Positions 45,875 to 57,413 of a stretch of 64,000 nt of DNA are shown in pieces. Source of the DNA: Chaetoderma sp. LZ-2023a (taxonomy: Eukaryota > Mollusca > Caudofoveata > Chaetodermatida > Chaetodermatidae). The translations under genes were made by a program, and so were the position numbers. Positions within the stretch are counted from its first letter, which is position 1. Every line of letters begins with the position of its first letter. Location of the stretch: the NCBI GenBank assembly GCA_034401795.1, contig CM067374.1, positions 93,712,398-93,776,397 of the forward strand, read 5' to 3'. A model generated the notes under the pieces. That model saw nothing but the letters and a program-made list of their open reading frames with translations. It made no database searches and had not been told where the DNA came from.

Positions 45875-45986
45875 TGTACACCCAATGAACTGACCAATGG
45901 AGTTATTAATGCCTGTTTTATGCTCATGTTTAAAGACCTCATACGATTATTTGCCTGTTATAATGATGGCATTATTAATTTATTAG
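45875..45986 (+). CDS. PICALM: PICALM-like exon E6 (ANTH domain)
   Basis: 112 bases, phase 0 start, ending one base into a Glu codon at TTAG|GTAAAG. The acceptor is CTTTCTCTTGCAG. It encodes [18 protein letters not shown] then [19 protein letters not shown], matching vertebrate '[35 protein letters not shown]'. The [18 protein letters not shown] wording across this and the next exon resembles fly lap. A hairpin-headed type B repeat ends about 45 bases upstream of the exon. Confidence 0.95.
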
Positions 45987-46164
45987 GTAAAGTATTGCCA
46001 TCGATACATTTTGATACTTGTCTTAAATATTAGTCCAATAGATGATTGCTGAAAAAATATACTCTGTGGTTCACAGATATGTCAGAAAGTCGTGGCAGAT
46101 ACTTTGCGTTATTGAAAATACTGATTGCCAAGGATGTCTAATATGTAAAGAATACCGTAACCAT

Positions 46165-46362
46165 TTAACCCTCAAATTTGTTCAAGAAAATTTAAATTTT
46201 CTCATAGAAAATATCCATTTGCAGTCCAAAAGAACACTTGAAAATTTACAACTGGAATGACTGGCTCAATTATTGAGCCAGTCATTCCAGTGGTAAATTT
46301 TCAAAAATAGTCTTCTTTTTGTCTGCAAATGGGCATTTCTCATATGGGTGTTAGAGGGTTAA
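46165..46362. mobile_element. Family-1 TTAA MITE
   Basis: TTAACCCTCAAATTTG to TTAGAGGGTTAA; centre 'ggctcaattattgagcc'. Confidence 0.87.
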
Positions 46363-46797
46363 TGGTAGTATAATTTAAATCCTATTTCATTATCACTAGC
46401 TGCAGATTTTATATGTTCATAATCTTTACATGTAGTTATTTAAAGTAAGTTTAAATGTCAAATAGTTTTAATATTTAAAAAGTCTAATTTGGTTTGCCTG
46501 TTAATGTCCCACGACCCCGCCAACAAGGGACAAGGACTAGGCCCAGTCCATACATCCATGTGCCTTTCTGTCTGGATTCATTTCCAACACATAACTTCAG
46601 AAGACATGTGTAATTTTCGGCAAGTTTTGAGATGACCATGGTTGGAATTGCCAGACGGAGAGCATTATCCATACCGTACATAGACTGCAACTGAAAGACT
46701 TAAAATCTGTTTTGATAAGCAAATTGGTATATGGCGCATGTAGCTCTAACAAGCCTGCACAGATATGGTTCAGTGAAATCGGTTCATAGTCAACAGA

Positions 46798-47205
46798 GTG
46801 GACCTTTCCAGTTTTAACTATGCCCCGCCCATCTCTAGCTAAACTCCACCCACGCTTCGCCCATGTTGTGATCGATCTATCTCTGAACTTACTGACTATC
46901 AATTTCCAGAGGAATATACAGGTAAGCTGTTGAATATTTTGAAACTAATTTGACTGGGTGCTGTTGCTGCCATATGCATCAATAATGGCAAAAACAGCAC
47001 CCAGTCAAATTAGTTTCAAAATATTCAACATCATATTTCTTAAACAGCAAAAACATAATTCGTACAACGTGTCGGGCTATTAAGCGTTAAAGACAGGCTT
47101 AATCAAATCATTCCTGATGTCATGATTATAACCTTAGCATACACGTCACATAGTTGATTATGACGTTATATGATCGAGTGACGAAATAGATTCATGAATT
47201 AGCTC
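46798..47205 (+). mobile_element. Family-2 foldback MITE
   Basis: 'gacctttccagttttaac', 'tatgccccgcccatctc', palindromic core 'gctgttgaatattttgaaac' / 'gtttcaaaatattcaac', then right arm 'gattatgacgttatatgat'. Confidence 0.82.
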
Positions 47206-47378
47206 CCCTTTAATACTTCATCAAAAATCTGTTTTACGCTTTAATGCTTTAAAATCAGTGGTGGTGGTTTGTGGGGAGGGAGAGGGTGTGGTTGTAGGAT
47301 GAGGACATTTGACCACCACTGATATTTTATTTATTTGGTTTATTTTAGTTTTTGGATGTATATTTTCGACTGGGTTTC

Positions 47379-47630
47379 TTAACCCTTTAATTGTCCAGAT
47401 AGATAGGTCAAGAAGATTGATATGTTTGCATTGTGAATGTACATTTAAATTGTACAGGCCAAGAGAAGACTGTTTTTCAAAATTTACCACGGGAATGACT
47501 GGTTCCAGTATGGAGGCAGTCGTTTCAGTGGTAAATTTTCAAAAAACAGTTTTCCCTTGGGCTGTAAATGGACATTCCCAGAGACCACTGCAGGTGCTGG
47601 TTTTGTCCAGCTTGGCCATTCATGGGTAAA
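47379..47630. mobile_element. Family-1 TTAA MITE
   Basis: TTAACCCTTTAATTGTCC start, 'gggaatgactggttcc' centre, ends 'cttggccattcatgg' + 'gtaaa'. Confidence 0.8.
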
Positions 47631-47667
47631 ATATGTGAAAGCCATGATTTTACTGATTACCGTAATT

Positions 47668-48055
47668 AATGGAAGAATCCAGTTTTAGCCATGCCCCGCC
47701 CATTTGTAGCTAAGCTCCACCCATGCTGTGTCCACTTTGTGATCAATCGATCCATGCACTCTCTGAATCTCAATTTCCAGCAAACTGTACAGGGAAGCTG
47801 TTGAATATTTTGAAACTAACTTAACTGGGTGACTATGGTAGCAACAGCGCCCAGTCAAATTACTTTCAAAATATTCAACAATGTATCTATTAAATATTAA
47901 CGACATACAATTCGTACAACCTGAAAGACTGTTAAGCGTTTATGATGGACTAGATCGAGTCATTCAAGACGTAATTGATTATGACATCAGCCTACATGTC
48001 ACGTAGTTGATTATGATGTCATATGATTGACTGTGAAACTGGATTCATGAATTAT
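47668..48055 (+). mobile_element. Family-2 foldback MITE with clear ends
   Basis: GAATCCAGTTTTAGC (47674) faces GAAACTGGATTC (about 48035-48046); flanks carry 'taattaat' on the left and 'atgaattat' on the right. Core 'gctgttgaatattttgaaac' / 'actttcaaaatattcaac'. Confidence 0.82.
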
Positions 48056-48110
48056 AAAAACTCATAGATGCTAGAGACTTCCCCACTTATGTGCAATATC
48101 GCCATGTAAT

Positions 48111-48289
48111 TTAACCCTTTAAAGGTCATACCGGCCAAAACTGTCCTCAGCTATAGTCTTATGGGAAGTCCATTTACAGACCAAGAGAATACAATTTTTG
48201 AAAATTTGCCATTAGAATGACTGGCTCGATAACATTCAATTAGCAAATATTTAAATTTACTTGAGAAAATTTGACCACTAAATGGTTAA
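48111..48289. mobile_element. Family-1 MITE, right half of palindrome deleted
   Basis: TTAACCCTTTAAAGGTC to 'taaatggttaa'; stops after 'actggctcgataac' and jumps to 'attcaattagcaaat'. Ends 41 bases before exon E7. Confidence 0.83.
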
Positions 48290-48330
48290 AAAAACCACTA
48301 GTCTATGACTCATATTTGTTTGTCTTTTAG

Positions 48331-48437
48331 AAAAATATTTTGACATGCAAAAGAAGCAATGTCGTGATGCCCTTGACCTATATAAGAAATTCCTTATTCG
48401 CATGGAGAAAGTCTCTGAATTCCTTAAAGTTGCAGAG
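48331..48437 (+). CDS. PICALM: PICALM-like exon E7 (ANTH domain)
   Basis: 107 bases, finishing a Glu codon and ending in phase 0 at GAG|GTAAGA. The acceptor is TTTGTCTTTTAG. It encodes [19 protein letters not shown] then [16 protein letters not shown], matching vertebrate '[35 protein letters not shown]'. In vertebrate CALM this part of the ANTH domain contributes to the VAMP-binding groove. A MITE copy ends only 41 bases upstream of the exon, so the branch site must lie in or beside transposon-derived sequence. Confidence 0.96.
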
Positions 48438-48489
48438 GTAAGATATTAGTGCTATTTCATAGTATTATTCCCTAACATCGACGTCAGGG

Positions 48490-48809
48490 AAACTTCTAGC
48501 TATGCCCCTCCCATTTCCAACTAATCTCACCCCACGTTGCGGATGCTGAAAACCTGAATTTTTGGAATCTAAGCTCCAAGAAAGCTATACAGGGAAGCTG
48601 TTGAGTATTTTGAAACTAATTTAACTTTGAGCCGTTGCTGCCTGTGTCAGCCACAGTTCCCAGTTTAATTAGTTACAAAATATTCAACAAAATGTTAAAT
48701 TCACTGAAGACATACAATTCTTACACTTTTATGAGAGACTTTTCGAGTTTCGTAATAGAGCTAGACATCATTTTAATTGTGATATCAGCTGACTAGTGAT
48801 GTAATTCAG
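48490..48809 (+). mobile_element. Family-2 MITE, interrupted on the right
   Basis: 'tagctatgcccctcccatt', 'gaagctgttgagtattttg' and 'agttacaaaatattcaac'. Its right arm is interrupted by the element at 48810-49102. Starts about 50 bases after the E7 donor. Confidence 0.72.
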
Positions 48810-49102
48810 TAGGCTTGTGCGATTATTGCGTTAGTGATCGCGATCGATTATTTAAAAACAATCATGCTTACTTGATTAATCAGCTTGGGTACAAATTAAC
48901 AAGACATTGGCAACAAAAGAATATCAATGACGAAAACTTCAATGGTGTTTAGAAAAGTCCATTAAAAAGTAATTGAAAGTTAAGTTTTGAAATATTTTAT
49001 GCAATAGAAAATATTTACGATTATTCAATTTTTAATCATATAAATTCACGATTTAAAACATAATCACGATTTTCGATTTAATCCTGTAATCGCGCAAGCC
49101 TA
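48810..49102. mobile_element. AT-rich MITE with TAGGCTTG termini
   Basis: TAGGCTTGTGCGATTA on the left and TAATCGCGCAAGCCTA on the right are inverted complements with one mismatch. If the outer TA is a target duplication, this is a Tc1/mariner-style insertion into the family-2 copy. The interior is full of 'aatcacgatt'-like words and has no ORF. Confidence 0.75.
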
Positions 49103-49813
49103 GATACCAGATGCTTGAGTGACAGATTAGATCCCTCCAGTACATTCTGCCAATGTGTGATGTGTATCTGTCCTTCTGTGTGCTTGTGAAGCATAACTTT
49201 TGAACGGCTATGAAATTTTCATCAATTTTGGATTTGATACATTGTGACAAACCTTCGTTTGACTTTGGTGTTGCAGTGAAAGCCATCTATATACAAATTT
49301 TGTGAGAGTTAACTTCTATGACCAATATAAAATCTGTCGATAATCCCATTTCCTGACGATATCTGTAGAAATCTACATTTGTATATTACCTTCTGATAAG
49401 AGATCGCTCAGGATTGTGTTCCAGCGAAATCCGTCCATGTTTGCTATAAGTTATCTCCAGCGAAAACCTTTTGTACAGAAATTGTTTTGAGGACCATTTA
49501 TCTCTGGATAAAAATCCTACATGGATTCACTTCAACTTTGGTACATGGGTATGTTGTGTGAAAAACTGACATTAGATTTCTTTACAGCGAAGTTGATTTA
49601 TTACCACCAGAGTTACCTCCATGAAAAACCTGTAATTTGTCAATAGTCTATATATAGCAATATTGTCTACATGTAGGGTAATATCTTACACCTCAAATGT
49701 CATGTGCGATATATATAATGTGCTGTTAAATTGGCGAGGGATATGTGAGAATAGTAATGCAAACGTCGTCTACATGCAAACTTTTCTAATTTTCTACTGC
49801 CTACTATTGTCGT

Positions 49814-50053
49814 TTAACACTTGTATGCTGAAGACCTCCAAGCCTGGTTTCTGTAGGGGTCTTGAGAATACATGTCCATTTGCAGGCCAAGAGAATGCTA
49901 TTCTTGAAAATTTATCACATGAATGACTGGCTCGAGAAGCGAGCCAGTCATTCCAGTGGTAAATTTTCAAAAATAGTCTCTTGGCCTACAAATAGACATT
50001 CAATCAGCAAATATTTAGATTTTCTTGCACAAATTTAGCCATTAAAGCGTTAA
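49814..50053. mobile_element. Family-1 TTAA MITE
   Basis: TTAACACTTG to AAAGCGTTAA; centre 'ggctcgagaagcgagcc'. Ends 63 bases before exon E8. Confidence 0.85.
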
Positions 50054-50116
50054 GAATTGGTTTAACTATCGATCTTGCATACAATAACTATGGCCTATAT
50101 GCTTTGTGATCACCAG

Positions 50117-50158
50117 AATGTTGGTATTGATAAAGGTGACATTCCAGACTTAGCAAAG
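50117..50158 (+). CDS. PICALM: PICALM-like exon E8 (42 nt)
   Basis: 42 bases, 14 codons, phase 0 at both ends: NVGIDKGDIPDLAK, the counterpart of vertebrate 'QVGIDRGDIPDLSQ'. The donor AAG|GTGAGT is strong. The acceptor TGTGATCACCAG has a poor pyrimidine tract. Because the exon is a multiple of three it could be skipped without a frameshift, but the block is conserved across the family and I infer it is normally included. Confidence 0.95.
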
Positions 50159-50522
50159 GTGAGTGCTTGTTTGTGCTTTGTTTCTGCTGTTGTATGTAAT
50201 CTTGTGATGAAGATGGTTTCTGAAAACAATAAGTGCTTTATGATCACTTAGTTGATTGAATTTAAAACTGATGACCACATTGCAAATTTTTCTACAAATC
50301 TTTCTACTGGAACAAAATCAGACTTTACTAAGAGAATGCTTGCAAAATTATTTATTTGTTAAATCAGTTTCAGCCAATCGGCTGTAGTTTCCTAATAAGA
50401 TGAGCCAATAAACATGTCTTAAACTTTATATTGGTTTACTGGATTCTGGGAAATAAGGGTTGATGTGCTTCGATACTTACAGGCAAATATTGCTTTTATA
50501 ACATCTGTGGAGCTTGAATGAA

Positions 50523-50731
50523 TTAACCCTTTAACACTCATATCAGCTAAAAACAGAATTTGCAGTGGTGTTGAGAAATGTCTACTTGCAGACCGAGAGA
50601 AGACTATTTTTGAAAATTTAACACTGGAATCGAGTGGCAAATTTTCAAAAACAGTTGTCTTGGTCTGCAAATGGACATTTTCTATGATAAAATTGAAATT
50701 AAAAAAAAAAAATTGAGGGTTAAAGGGTTAA
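50523..50731. mobile_element. Family-1 TTAA MITE, centre shortened
   Basis: TTAACCCTTTAACACTC to GGGTTAAAGGGTTAA; both outer arms are excellent, the central 'gactggctcg' palindrome is deleted. Confidence 0.87.
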
Positions 50732-51005
50732 TATGTGTCAATGGTAGCAAAGAATATTTACTATTTAATTCTTGACAACTAGCGCTATTCATATTGGTGG
50801 AACATCCATTTTCTGTGACCAAGACTTAGAGGTCTACCCTTGACATTCTTGACCTGTAAAGGTCCTGTTTTCTGAAACCATCTCGATTCTTTCTAGTTTT
50901 AGTTCATTAGACTGTTATAATGTGTTGTAAAGATTTGATTGTATGATGTCGTACCCGTATTGCACATTGCAGTATCTAGATAACATCACTCTAGGTATCG
51001 GCTCG

Positions 51006-51235
51006 TTAACCCTGTAATGCTCAAATTTGTTAAAAGAAAATTTTAATATTGAGTCCACTTAAAGGCTAAGGGAATAGAATTCTTGAAAATTTATCGCTGA
51101 AATGACTGACTCAGTTATCGAGCCTGTTATTCCAGTGGTAAATTTTCAAAAATTCTATTCTCTTGGCCTGTAAATCGACATTCCACAACACCATAACAGA
51201 GGCCAGTTTTGGCCTGTATGATCATTAAAGGGTTA
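51006..51235. mobile_element. Family-1 TTAA MITE
   Basis: TTAACCCTGTAATGCTC to 'cattaaagggtta'; centre 'gactcagttatcgagcc'. Confidence 0.85.
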
Positions 51236-51547
51236 CTATATTTGTTTGCAACAAAACATACTACCTGTCTCAAATTGTCGGCTGTCAATCTCTTTAACAA
51301 GTAGCTAATCCAACTCTGAAAATCACCAGCCCCTTGCCTCCCGACTATCAGTGCTTTGCATAGAGCTTGAGCAACAATACACTCTTCTGAACAATATAGT
51401 AAAGCCTGTCTTTAGCGGAGACCTTTTGTGCCTATAATATTGTGTTTCCTTAAATGGGTGGTTCAACTTCAACAACCATCATTTTATGACACCAAAGGCC
51501 ATTCATCAGGATTAACTTAAACATGTTTCGAAAACAAAATAAGACAT

Positions 51548-51612
51548 ACTGCTGAATATTTTGCACTTTTTTTTAACCCATTGCAAATTAAGTCCAAAAT
51601 GTTCAACAGAAC
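51548..51612. repeat. Degraded family-2 hairpin core
   Basis: 'tgctgaatattttgcac' and 'gtccaaaatgttcaacag' facing each other; a similar unit is at 55258-55325. Confidence 0.6.
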
Positions 51613-51869
51613 ATTTCTTCAGAACAGAACATGTTCAAACTTAAACTAACTAACATGTTTCTGTTTTTGTTTTGGAAACATGTTGACATATTTATGAGCT
51701 GTACTGTAAGTTACCGTTTATTTTATATGGCCACTTTTAGGTGTTCCATAATGTGTCGGCTCGAGACAGGTTTTACTGTATTCTTGTTATTGCAACAGTC
51801 CATTATCGTCACTCCTGCTAGCATCAGCATTCACCAGCCATAATCTTTGCATCTTAATCCAGCAATACA

Positions 51870-52130
51870 TTAACCCTTTAACCCTCGAATTTGTTCAAGA
51901 TAATTTCAATTTTCTCATAGAAAATGTCCATTTGCAGACAAAGAGAAGCCTATTTTTGAAAATTTACTACTTACTACTAGGCTTCACTTGGTCTGCAAAT
52001 GGACATTTTTCAAGATCAGTGCTTGAGCCGTTTTTGGCCGATATGAGTGTTAAAGGGTTAATCGTCAAAGTTTGCCAAGAAAATTTAACATTCTTTCTTA
52101 GTCAGTGTCCATCTGCAGGCCTAAGTTCTG
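51870..52130. mobile_element. Family-1 MITE plus adjoining half copy
   Basis: TTAACCCTTTAACCCTC to GTTAAAGGGTTAA (52061), with the centre reduced to 'ttactacttactactagg'. A second copy starts at the shared TTAA and is lost after 'tgtccatctgcaggcc'. Confidence 0.8.
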
Positions 52131-52369
52131 TATTTGGCCTATTTAATGCCCACCCGCTAACTTTGACATATGAGCGCCATTGATTTCATAGCAGTTTCAA
52201 AATGGCAAAACTGTATTAGTACTCTACTTTATACCGACTTCTGCCCTGATGCATTTCCACCCTCCCCCCATCCCCACCCCCTTGAAATCAATGCAGGCCT
52301 CGGATTTGTAGATCTTGGCCACCTATTAGATTAATTCTAATAGTAGTATGTTTAATATATAATAAAGTT

Positions 52370-52445
52370 TATTCCACACTTTTGTAGTCAAAATACACAT
52401 AAAACAGTCTTGGCGTGATAAATACCTTCATTATAACAATATTTT
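52370..52445. repeat. Small interspersed repeat, second copy
   Basis: 'ttccacacttttgtagtc' and 'cagtcttggcgtgataaat' match 6037-6100. Confidence 0.6.
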
Positions 52446-52584
52446 AAGACCAGATTTATGTATCAAACAAGCAGTTGGTGTATTGCGCATTAATTTTGTA
52501 ATGCCGACCGATATCATGCGCCAACTGGAGTTTGTTATCAAACGAGTACCCATTATTCAGATCAGACCTAAAGTACAATACTCA

Positions 52585-52979
52585 TCAGCAGTAAATCTTT
52601 AAAAATATTCTTCTTTTGGTCTGCAAATGGGTATTACTCAACACCACTACGGACATTGTTTTTGGTCAGCTTAACCATTAACCCCTTGACTGTGAGATGC
52701 CTGACCTTTGATACTAAATAAGTAATTATGATCCTCCACCGGGAATCTTGATTCAAAAGGGTTAACCCTTTAACACTCATATCGGCCAAAAACGGCTTCT
52801 GCAGTGGTGTTGAGAAATGTCCATTTGCAGACCAAAAAAACACTGAAAATTTACCACCGGGATGACTGTCTCGATAACTGGTAAATTTCCAAAAATAGTC
52901 TTGTCTTTGGTCTGCAAATGGACATTTTCAATGAGAAAATTGAAATTTTCATGAATAAATTCAATGGTTAAAGGGTTAA
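52585..52979. mobile_element. Family-1 MITE fragment and full copy
   Basis: A right-half fragment (about 52585-52690) followed by a complete copy 52762-52979, TTAACCCTTTAACACTC to GTTAAAGGGTTAA. Confidence 0.83.
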
Positions 52980-53485
52980 GTGTCTATGCAGTCTCTCTAC
53001 CAACCTTCCCATTGATTCTCTGTCTGTCAATACCACTTACTGCAAAGATTTCCTTATGGTATATAGAAGTTGCTGAATATTTGTCTATATGGATGAAAGG
53101 ATTAATTAGTGAGAAATATTATTATCTGTTCCTTCTAAATTTTCTGAAATCTGTTTTTGAATTTTGGATTATATGCATATATGTATTCTGAAAACATAAT
53201 AACAGAAAATTGGTGGTGTCTTATGGAGAATTGAATTTGAATCAGGGTTTTTAAAATTAACTATGGGTTAAAATGTTGGGGTCATAAGTCAGCCATCATA
53301 AACCTGTATTGTCCCTTGAAAAATATTATAAATCTTAAAAGTTCTGGTTTCGATTAGATCAGTTAGGTCTGGCTTATGATAATTTAACGAAAATTCAGGA
53401 TAAACTGTAATGCCTAGTACAAGTAAGTTCTAATTCAAGTTTGTATTCCATTTATTTTGGCCAATGTTTGGCCGAGTTATGGACA

Positions 53486-53905
53486 TTAACCATTTAACAA
53501 TCAAGCTGGCCAAAAAGGTTTCTTCAGTGGTCTTAAGCAATGTCCATTTGCATACCATGGGAATGCTATTTTTGAAAGGTTACCACTGGAACGACTGGCT
53601 CAATAAACGAGCCAGCCAGTCATTCCAGTGGTAAATTTTTAAAAAGTAATTTTGTTCTGAAAATGGACATTTCTTTGATGATTAGCTCTTTAACACTTAA
53701 ATTTGTTTTAAAAAAATTAACTTTTCTCATAGAAAATGTCCATTTGCAGACAAAGAGAAGTCTTTTTGAAAATTTACCGCTGGAATGACTGGCTCGGTTA
53801 TTGAGTTATTGGTAAATTTTCAAAAATAGTCTCCTTGGTCTTCAAATGGACATTTTTAAAGATCACTGCAGAAGCTGTTTTTGGCTGGTATGAGTGTTAA
53901 AGGGC
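53486..53905. mobile_element. Two adjoining family-1 MITEs
   Basis: Copies 53486-about 53692 and 53690-53905. The first has a duplicated 'agccagccagtcattcc' in its centre; the second lacks the right half of its centre. Confidence 0.82.
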
Positions 53906-54769
53906 TAAAGGATTAAATTACAAAATTTATCATGAATCTAGTGTTTTCCATTCAACATGTTGCACTAATATTTTCAAACGAAATGCGTATTATAGCTTAA
54001 TACTCCTCAGATGAATGACAACTCTGTATTTCAACACTATTTAGCAAAGTTATGGCCCTTAAAAATAAAATAAAATATGAAGATATATCCCAGAATTTGT
54101 AATGCCTAATTTCAGTAAAAGTAGAACTTATGAGTCTATTTATATTTCTTGTAATGCCTTGTATGTCTGTCTTGATGCAGTTTTTCACGTTTGTAAATCT
54201 GTTTCCGCAACCTTTGATGATTATATGCCTGTATGTCTTGTTGTATTTGTTATCGTTGTGTCTGCTTGTTGTCCTCGTCATTGTGCATGATTGGTGTTGT
54301 TATACTCTGGCTTGAGTGCGGTTTATTTTTCTTTTGCCTCCTCAGGGCATGAAGAACAATTCGAATGGTGTAAGTGTTCACACTTGTCTCCCTGATGCCT
54401 GTACCGTCACAATGAACCATAGCTTGTCGTTGTTTTATTGTTTAATAGTTTATTTTAGCTGTAGTCAATCCTATGCACTCATAAGGCCATATATGAGGGG
54501 TTGCGGGATTGTGGGGGAGATTATAAGATGGTGGTTATTCATTCCTCCATGCTTTAAATAACTCATTGCTTATGCATATAACATTTAGAATATTTTGACA
54601 TGCTGTTCACATATGTCGGGTCTGGTTCTAACACTAAGCCGTTAAACAGAGGATGGTAGAATTTCATATGGTTTAGTAAAACTACACCTGCACTAACCCA
54701 CTTAGTAATGCTCTCAAAAGAGAAAATACGAAAAAACACTTATAATGTCACTATGTTCAGTACCCACCA
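53906..54769. other. Intronic stretch, no feature recognised
   Basis: AT-rich sequence with several short overlapping open frames and no similarity I recognise. Confidence 0.5.
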
Positions 54770-54964
54770 AAAATTGGTAAAAGAACAGATTTTCTGCTAT
54801 CTTCAATGCTTTATTGAATATTTTGAAATTAATTCGTCCGGAAAGCTGTTGCTGCCTTAGGCAGCAACGTCTTTCCGTACAAATTAATTTCAAAATATTC
54901 AATAGCTTTTTTGTATGGTTGCCTTGGAAATGAGTTTTATAGGGATCCATCGGTGAATGGATTA
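54770..54964. mobile_element. Family-3-like element with strong hairpin core
   Basis: Core 'attgaatattttgaaatt' + 'aattcgtccggaaagc' against 'gtctttccgtacaaatt' + 'aatttcaaaatattcaata', loop 'gttgctgccttaggcagc'. Right arm 'tgtatggttgcctt' + 'ggaaatgag' as in the other family-3 copies. Confidence 0.75.
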
Positions 54965-55257
54965 AAGAAGTGATCAGCTTTTAGCTTACAAACATTGGGT
55001 TAGTGAAATTTGCTGCAGGACAGTAAAATCAATGATGCACTATCCCATCTGGGTTAGTAGAAAAAATCCTTAAAATCTACCCGTGTAAGTACATGTAGTG
55101 CTGTGAGGATTTATATTAATGTATTGTCAAACAGTCTCTAATACATAACCACCTTAGCCAGCAACTTAACGGAGAGTGGTTATTAAATTTAAATGGTCTG
55201 TTACTATAGACCCGAGTTTAGAATTACCTTAACATGTTTCCAAAATAAAATAAAACA

Positions 55258-55325
55258 TACTGTTGAATATTTTAGACGATTTGATTGGAAGCCAATCAAA
55301 TTAAGTCCAAAATATTTAGGAGAAC
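55258..55325. repeat. Degraded hairpin core
   Basis: 'actgttgaatattttaga' / 'ccaaaatatttagg' with 'gattggaagccaatc' in the middle. Confidence 0.55.
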
Positions 55326-55364
55326 CTTTCTTATGCTGTGTTCAAAATTGTACTAACTGCATGA

Positions 55365-56460
55365 ATGACCAAGTGAGTTTATGCCATGGCGACCGTCCAT
55401 CCATCCGGCGTCACAGCAACTTTTTCTTTAAAGGACTCGAGAACTACTTGGCCGATTTCAACTATTTTTGACAGGAAGCTTCCTTAGGTAGGGCATAAAG
55501 ATCCAAGTTGGTACAAAGGCCGATCAGCCAATTTGACCAGTCCATCTAGGATTTTGTTCAATTTTTATACCCCGCCAAAAAATTTTGGTGGGGTATTATG
55601 TAATGTTGTCATCTATCCATCCGTCCGTCCGAGCGGGCGGCTGAGTGGTTTCCAGATGATAACTCTGTTACCGTTTGTCGGATCACATTGAAACCTCATA
55701 GGGTGGTTGGACTAGGTCTTGGGAAGAAACCTATCGAAATCGACGATCCAAAATCCAAGATGACTGTCAGCCACCGGCGACCATCTTGAAAATTGGTTTC
55801 CGTATAATAACTCTGTTACTGTATGTCGGATCGCATTGAAACTTCATAGGGTTGTTGGACTAGGTCTTGGGAAGAAACCTATAGAAATCGACAATGATCC
55901 GAAATCCAAGATGGCCACCAGCCACCGGCGGCCATCTTGAAAATGGTTTCCGGATGATAACTCTGTTACCGTTTATCGGATTGCTTTGAAGCTTCATAGA
56001 ATGGTTGGACTAGGTATGGGGAAGAAACCTATTGAAATGGACAATGATCCGAAATCCGCGATGGCCGCCAGGCGCTGGTGGCTATCTTGAAAATTGGATC
56101 GATTCAAAACTCAGGAAATATCATATAGGGCAAGAGCTGAACCAAGTTTGTTCAAAGGAACTTGATTGGTCAAATGGTTCAGTTGACATTGTGAATAACC
56201 TAGTTTTTACAAAAACAACTTCCAAACCGCTAAACTTATCGAGCCGAAATTTCAGAGATATGTTTAGGGACTAAGGTCCATTACAGTTTGTTCAAGGGAA
56301 GTTGATAGATTAAAAAAACATGGCCGCCGTGGACCAATGAAAATGTAGCATGTTTGGTGGCCATATTGGATTATTTAATTTGATTGATTTTTAAGACAAA
56401 ATTGGTTTTGTATAGGTTTTTGGGTATGCTGATTTCAACCTTGCCATTTCTGAAACAGTT
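55365..56460 (+). repeat. Type A repeat split by a second hairpin-headed repeat
   Basis: Type A sequence 55365-55567 and about 56098-56460 encloses a different repeat. That one opens with the hairpin TACCCCGCCAAAA/TTTTGGTGGGGTA (55570-55595), then 'ccatccgtccgtccg', then three ~150-bp units with 'gataactctgttacc', 'gttggactaggtcttggg' and 'gatccgaaatccaagatgg'. The two families share the same architecture of head hairpin, GTCC-rich lead and tandem interior. Confidence 0.75.
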
Positions 56461-56589
56461 TGGCAGTGTGTAGTAAAATTTTATCTAATACAGGTGGTCT
56501 TTATAGCAGGTTTGACTGCGTTCCAAATCGTTTTAATCATTTGGCTGAGTTGCCAAGCTCAGTAAGGAGCAGTTGCTGGGTAGAGTGCG

Positions 56590-56685
56590 TTGAAGTTTAT
56601 TAAAAAAATTATTTGACTAAAAGTCATTGCTGCCTTAGAAAGCAATAACTTTTAGTCAAATTAATTTTAAAATATTCGACATTAT
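56590..56685. repeat. Hairpin core element
   Basis: 'aaattatttgactaaaagtc' + 'attgctgcctt' against 'gcaataacttttagtcaaa' + 'ttaattttaaaat'. Confidence 0.65.
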
Positions 56686-56799
56686 AGATGTCAGAGCACA
56701 CAGTGCATATCTTAGATATTTAGCCAGCAGAGGAAAATGGTTAATCGTGTAATGAAAGTTTTGGTGATAACACCTGTCATGACTAATAAATCAATTGAT

Positions 56800-57042
56800 C
56801 TTGATCTTCTTCTTCTTTTCGTTCGCTGATCATACCGCCAGTCCTGTAAGTGACTATCGACATGATCATAAGCGTTAAGTGCGTGGATCCATGGTTTATT
56901 AGAGTGCGCCGTGCGGCCTGGAACCTCCGTCTTCAGCACTCGAGGTTTCTGTCAGGGTTACCTCACCCTTACCTCCTTTAGTCGCCTCTTACGACACGCA
57001 GAGGATACGGAAGGTGTATTCTAAGCTCCACCTACAGGGCTC
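56800..57042 (-). mobile_element. SINE-like retroposon, copy 2 (inverted relative to copy 1)
   Basis: Flanked by the 12-base direct repeat AAATCAATTGAT (56788-56799 and 57043-57054). On the minus strand it starts 'gccctgtaggtgg' and ends in a purine-rich tail with 'gaagaagaagatcaag'. Same internal landmarks as copy 1, including 'tgtcgtaagaggcgactaa' and 'gtcacttacaggactggc'. The exact duplication and the simple-sequence tail indicate retroposition. Confidence 0.9.
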
Positions 57043-57099
57043 AAATCAATTGATGGTGTGGGTGAAAGCCTGTCTTGTTCCCCTGCAAAAGTGCCCCTA

Positions 57100-57413
57100 C
57101 CATTTTACTGAAGAATGGCAATTCTCCATTAATCATTTTGCTGCTGAAATGCATGTCACAATTAGCCCTTTTACTGTAGAATTGCAAAGCGCAATTACCC
57201 CTTATACTTCTGACTTGCAAGGCTCAATTAACCCTTTTACTGCTGAATTGCAAGTCTTCATTAACTATTTTACTGCTGATAACAAGTTAACATTAACGCT
57301 TACTGCTGAATTGTAGGTCTTAAATAACCCTTTTACTGCTGAGATGCAGGTCTGTTAACCCTTTTACTGCTGAATTGAGTCTCAATTAATTCTTTTACTG
57401 CTGAATAGCAACG
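57100..57413 (+). repeat. ~39-bp minisatellite, about eight copies
   Basis: Unit 'cccttttactgctgaattg' + 'caagtctcaattaa', diverged and with 1-2 base length changes. Because 39 is a multiple of three, part of it stays open as a PFTAELQ..IN repeat. I see no gene context for it. Confidence 0.85.

Noticed and set aside
57014..57316. Reading frame of 100 residues with PFTAELQ repeats
   Set aside because: Produced by the 39-bp minisatellite and the flank of a SINE copy; it has no homology and length changes break the period.
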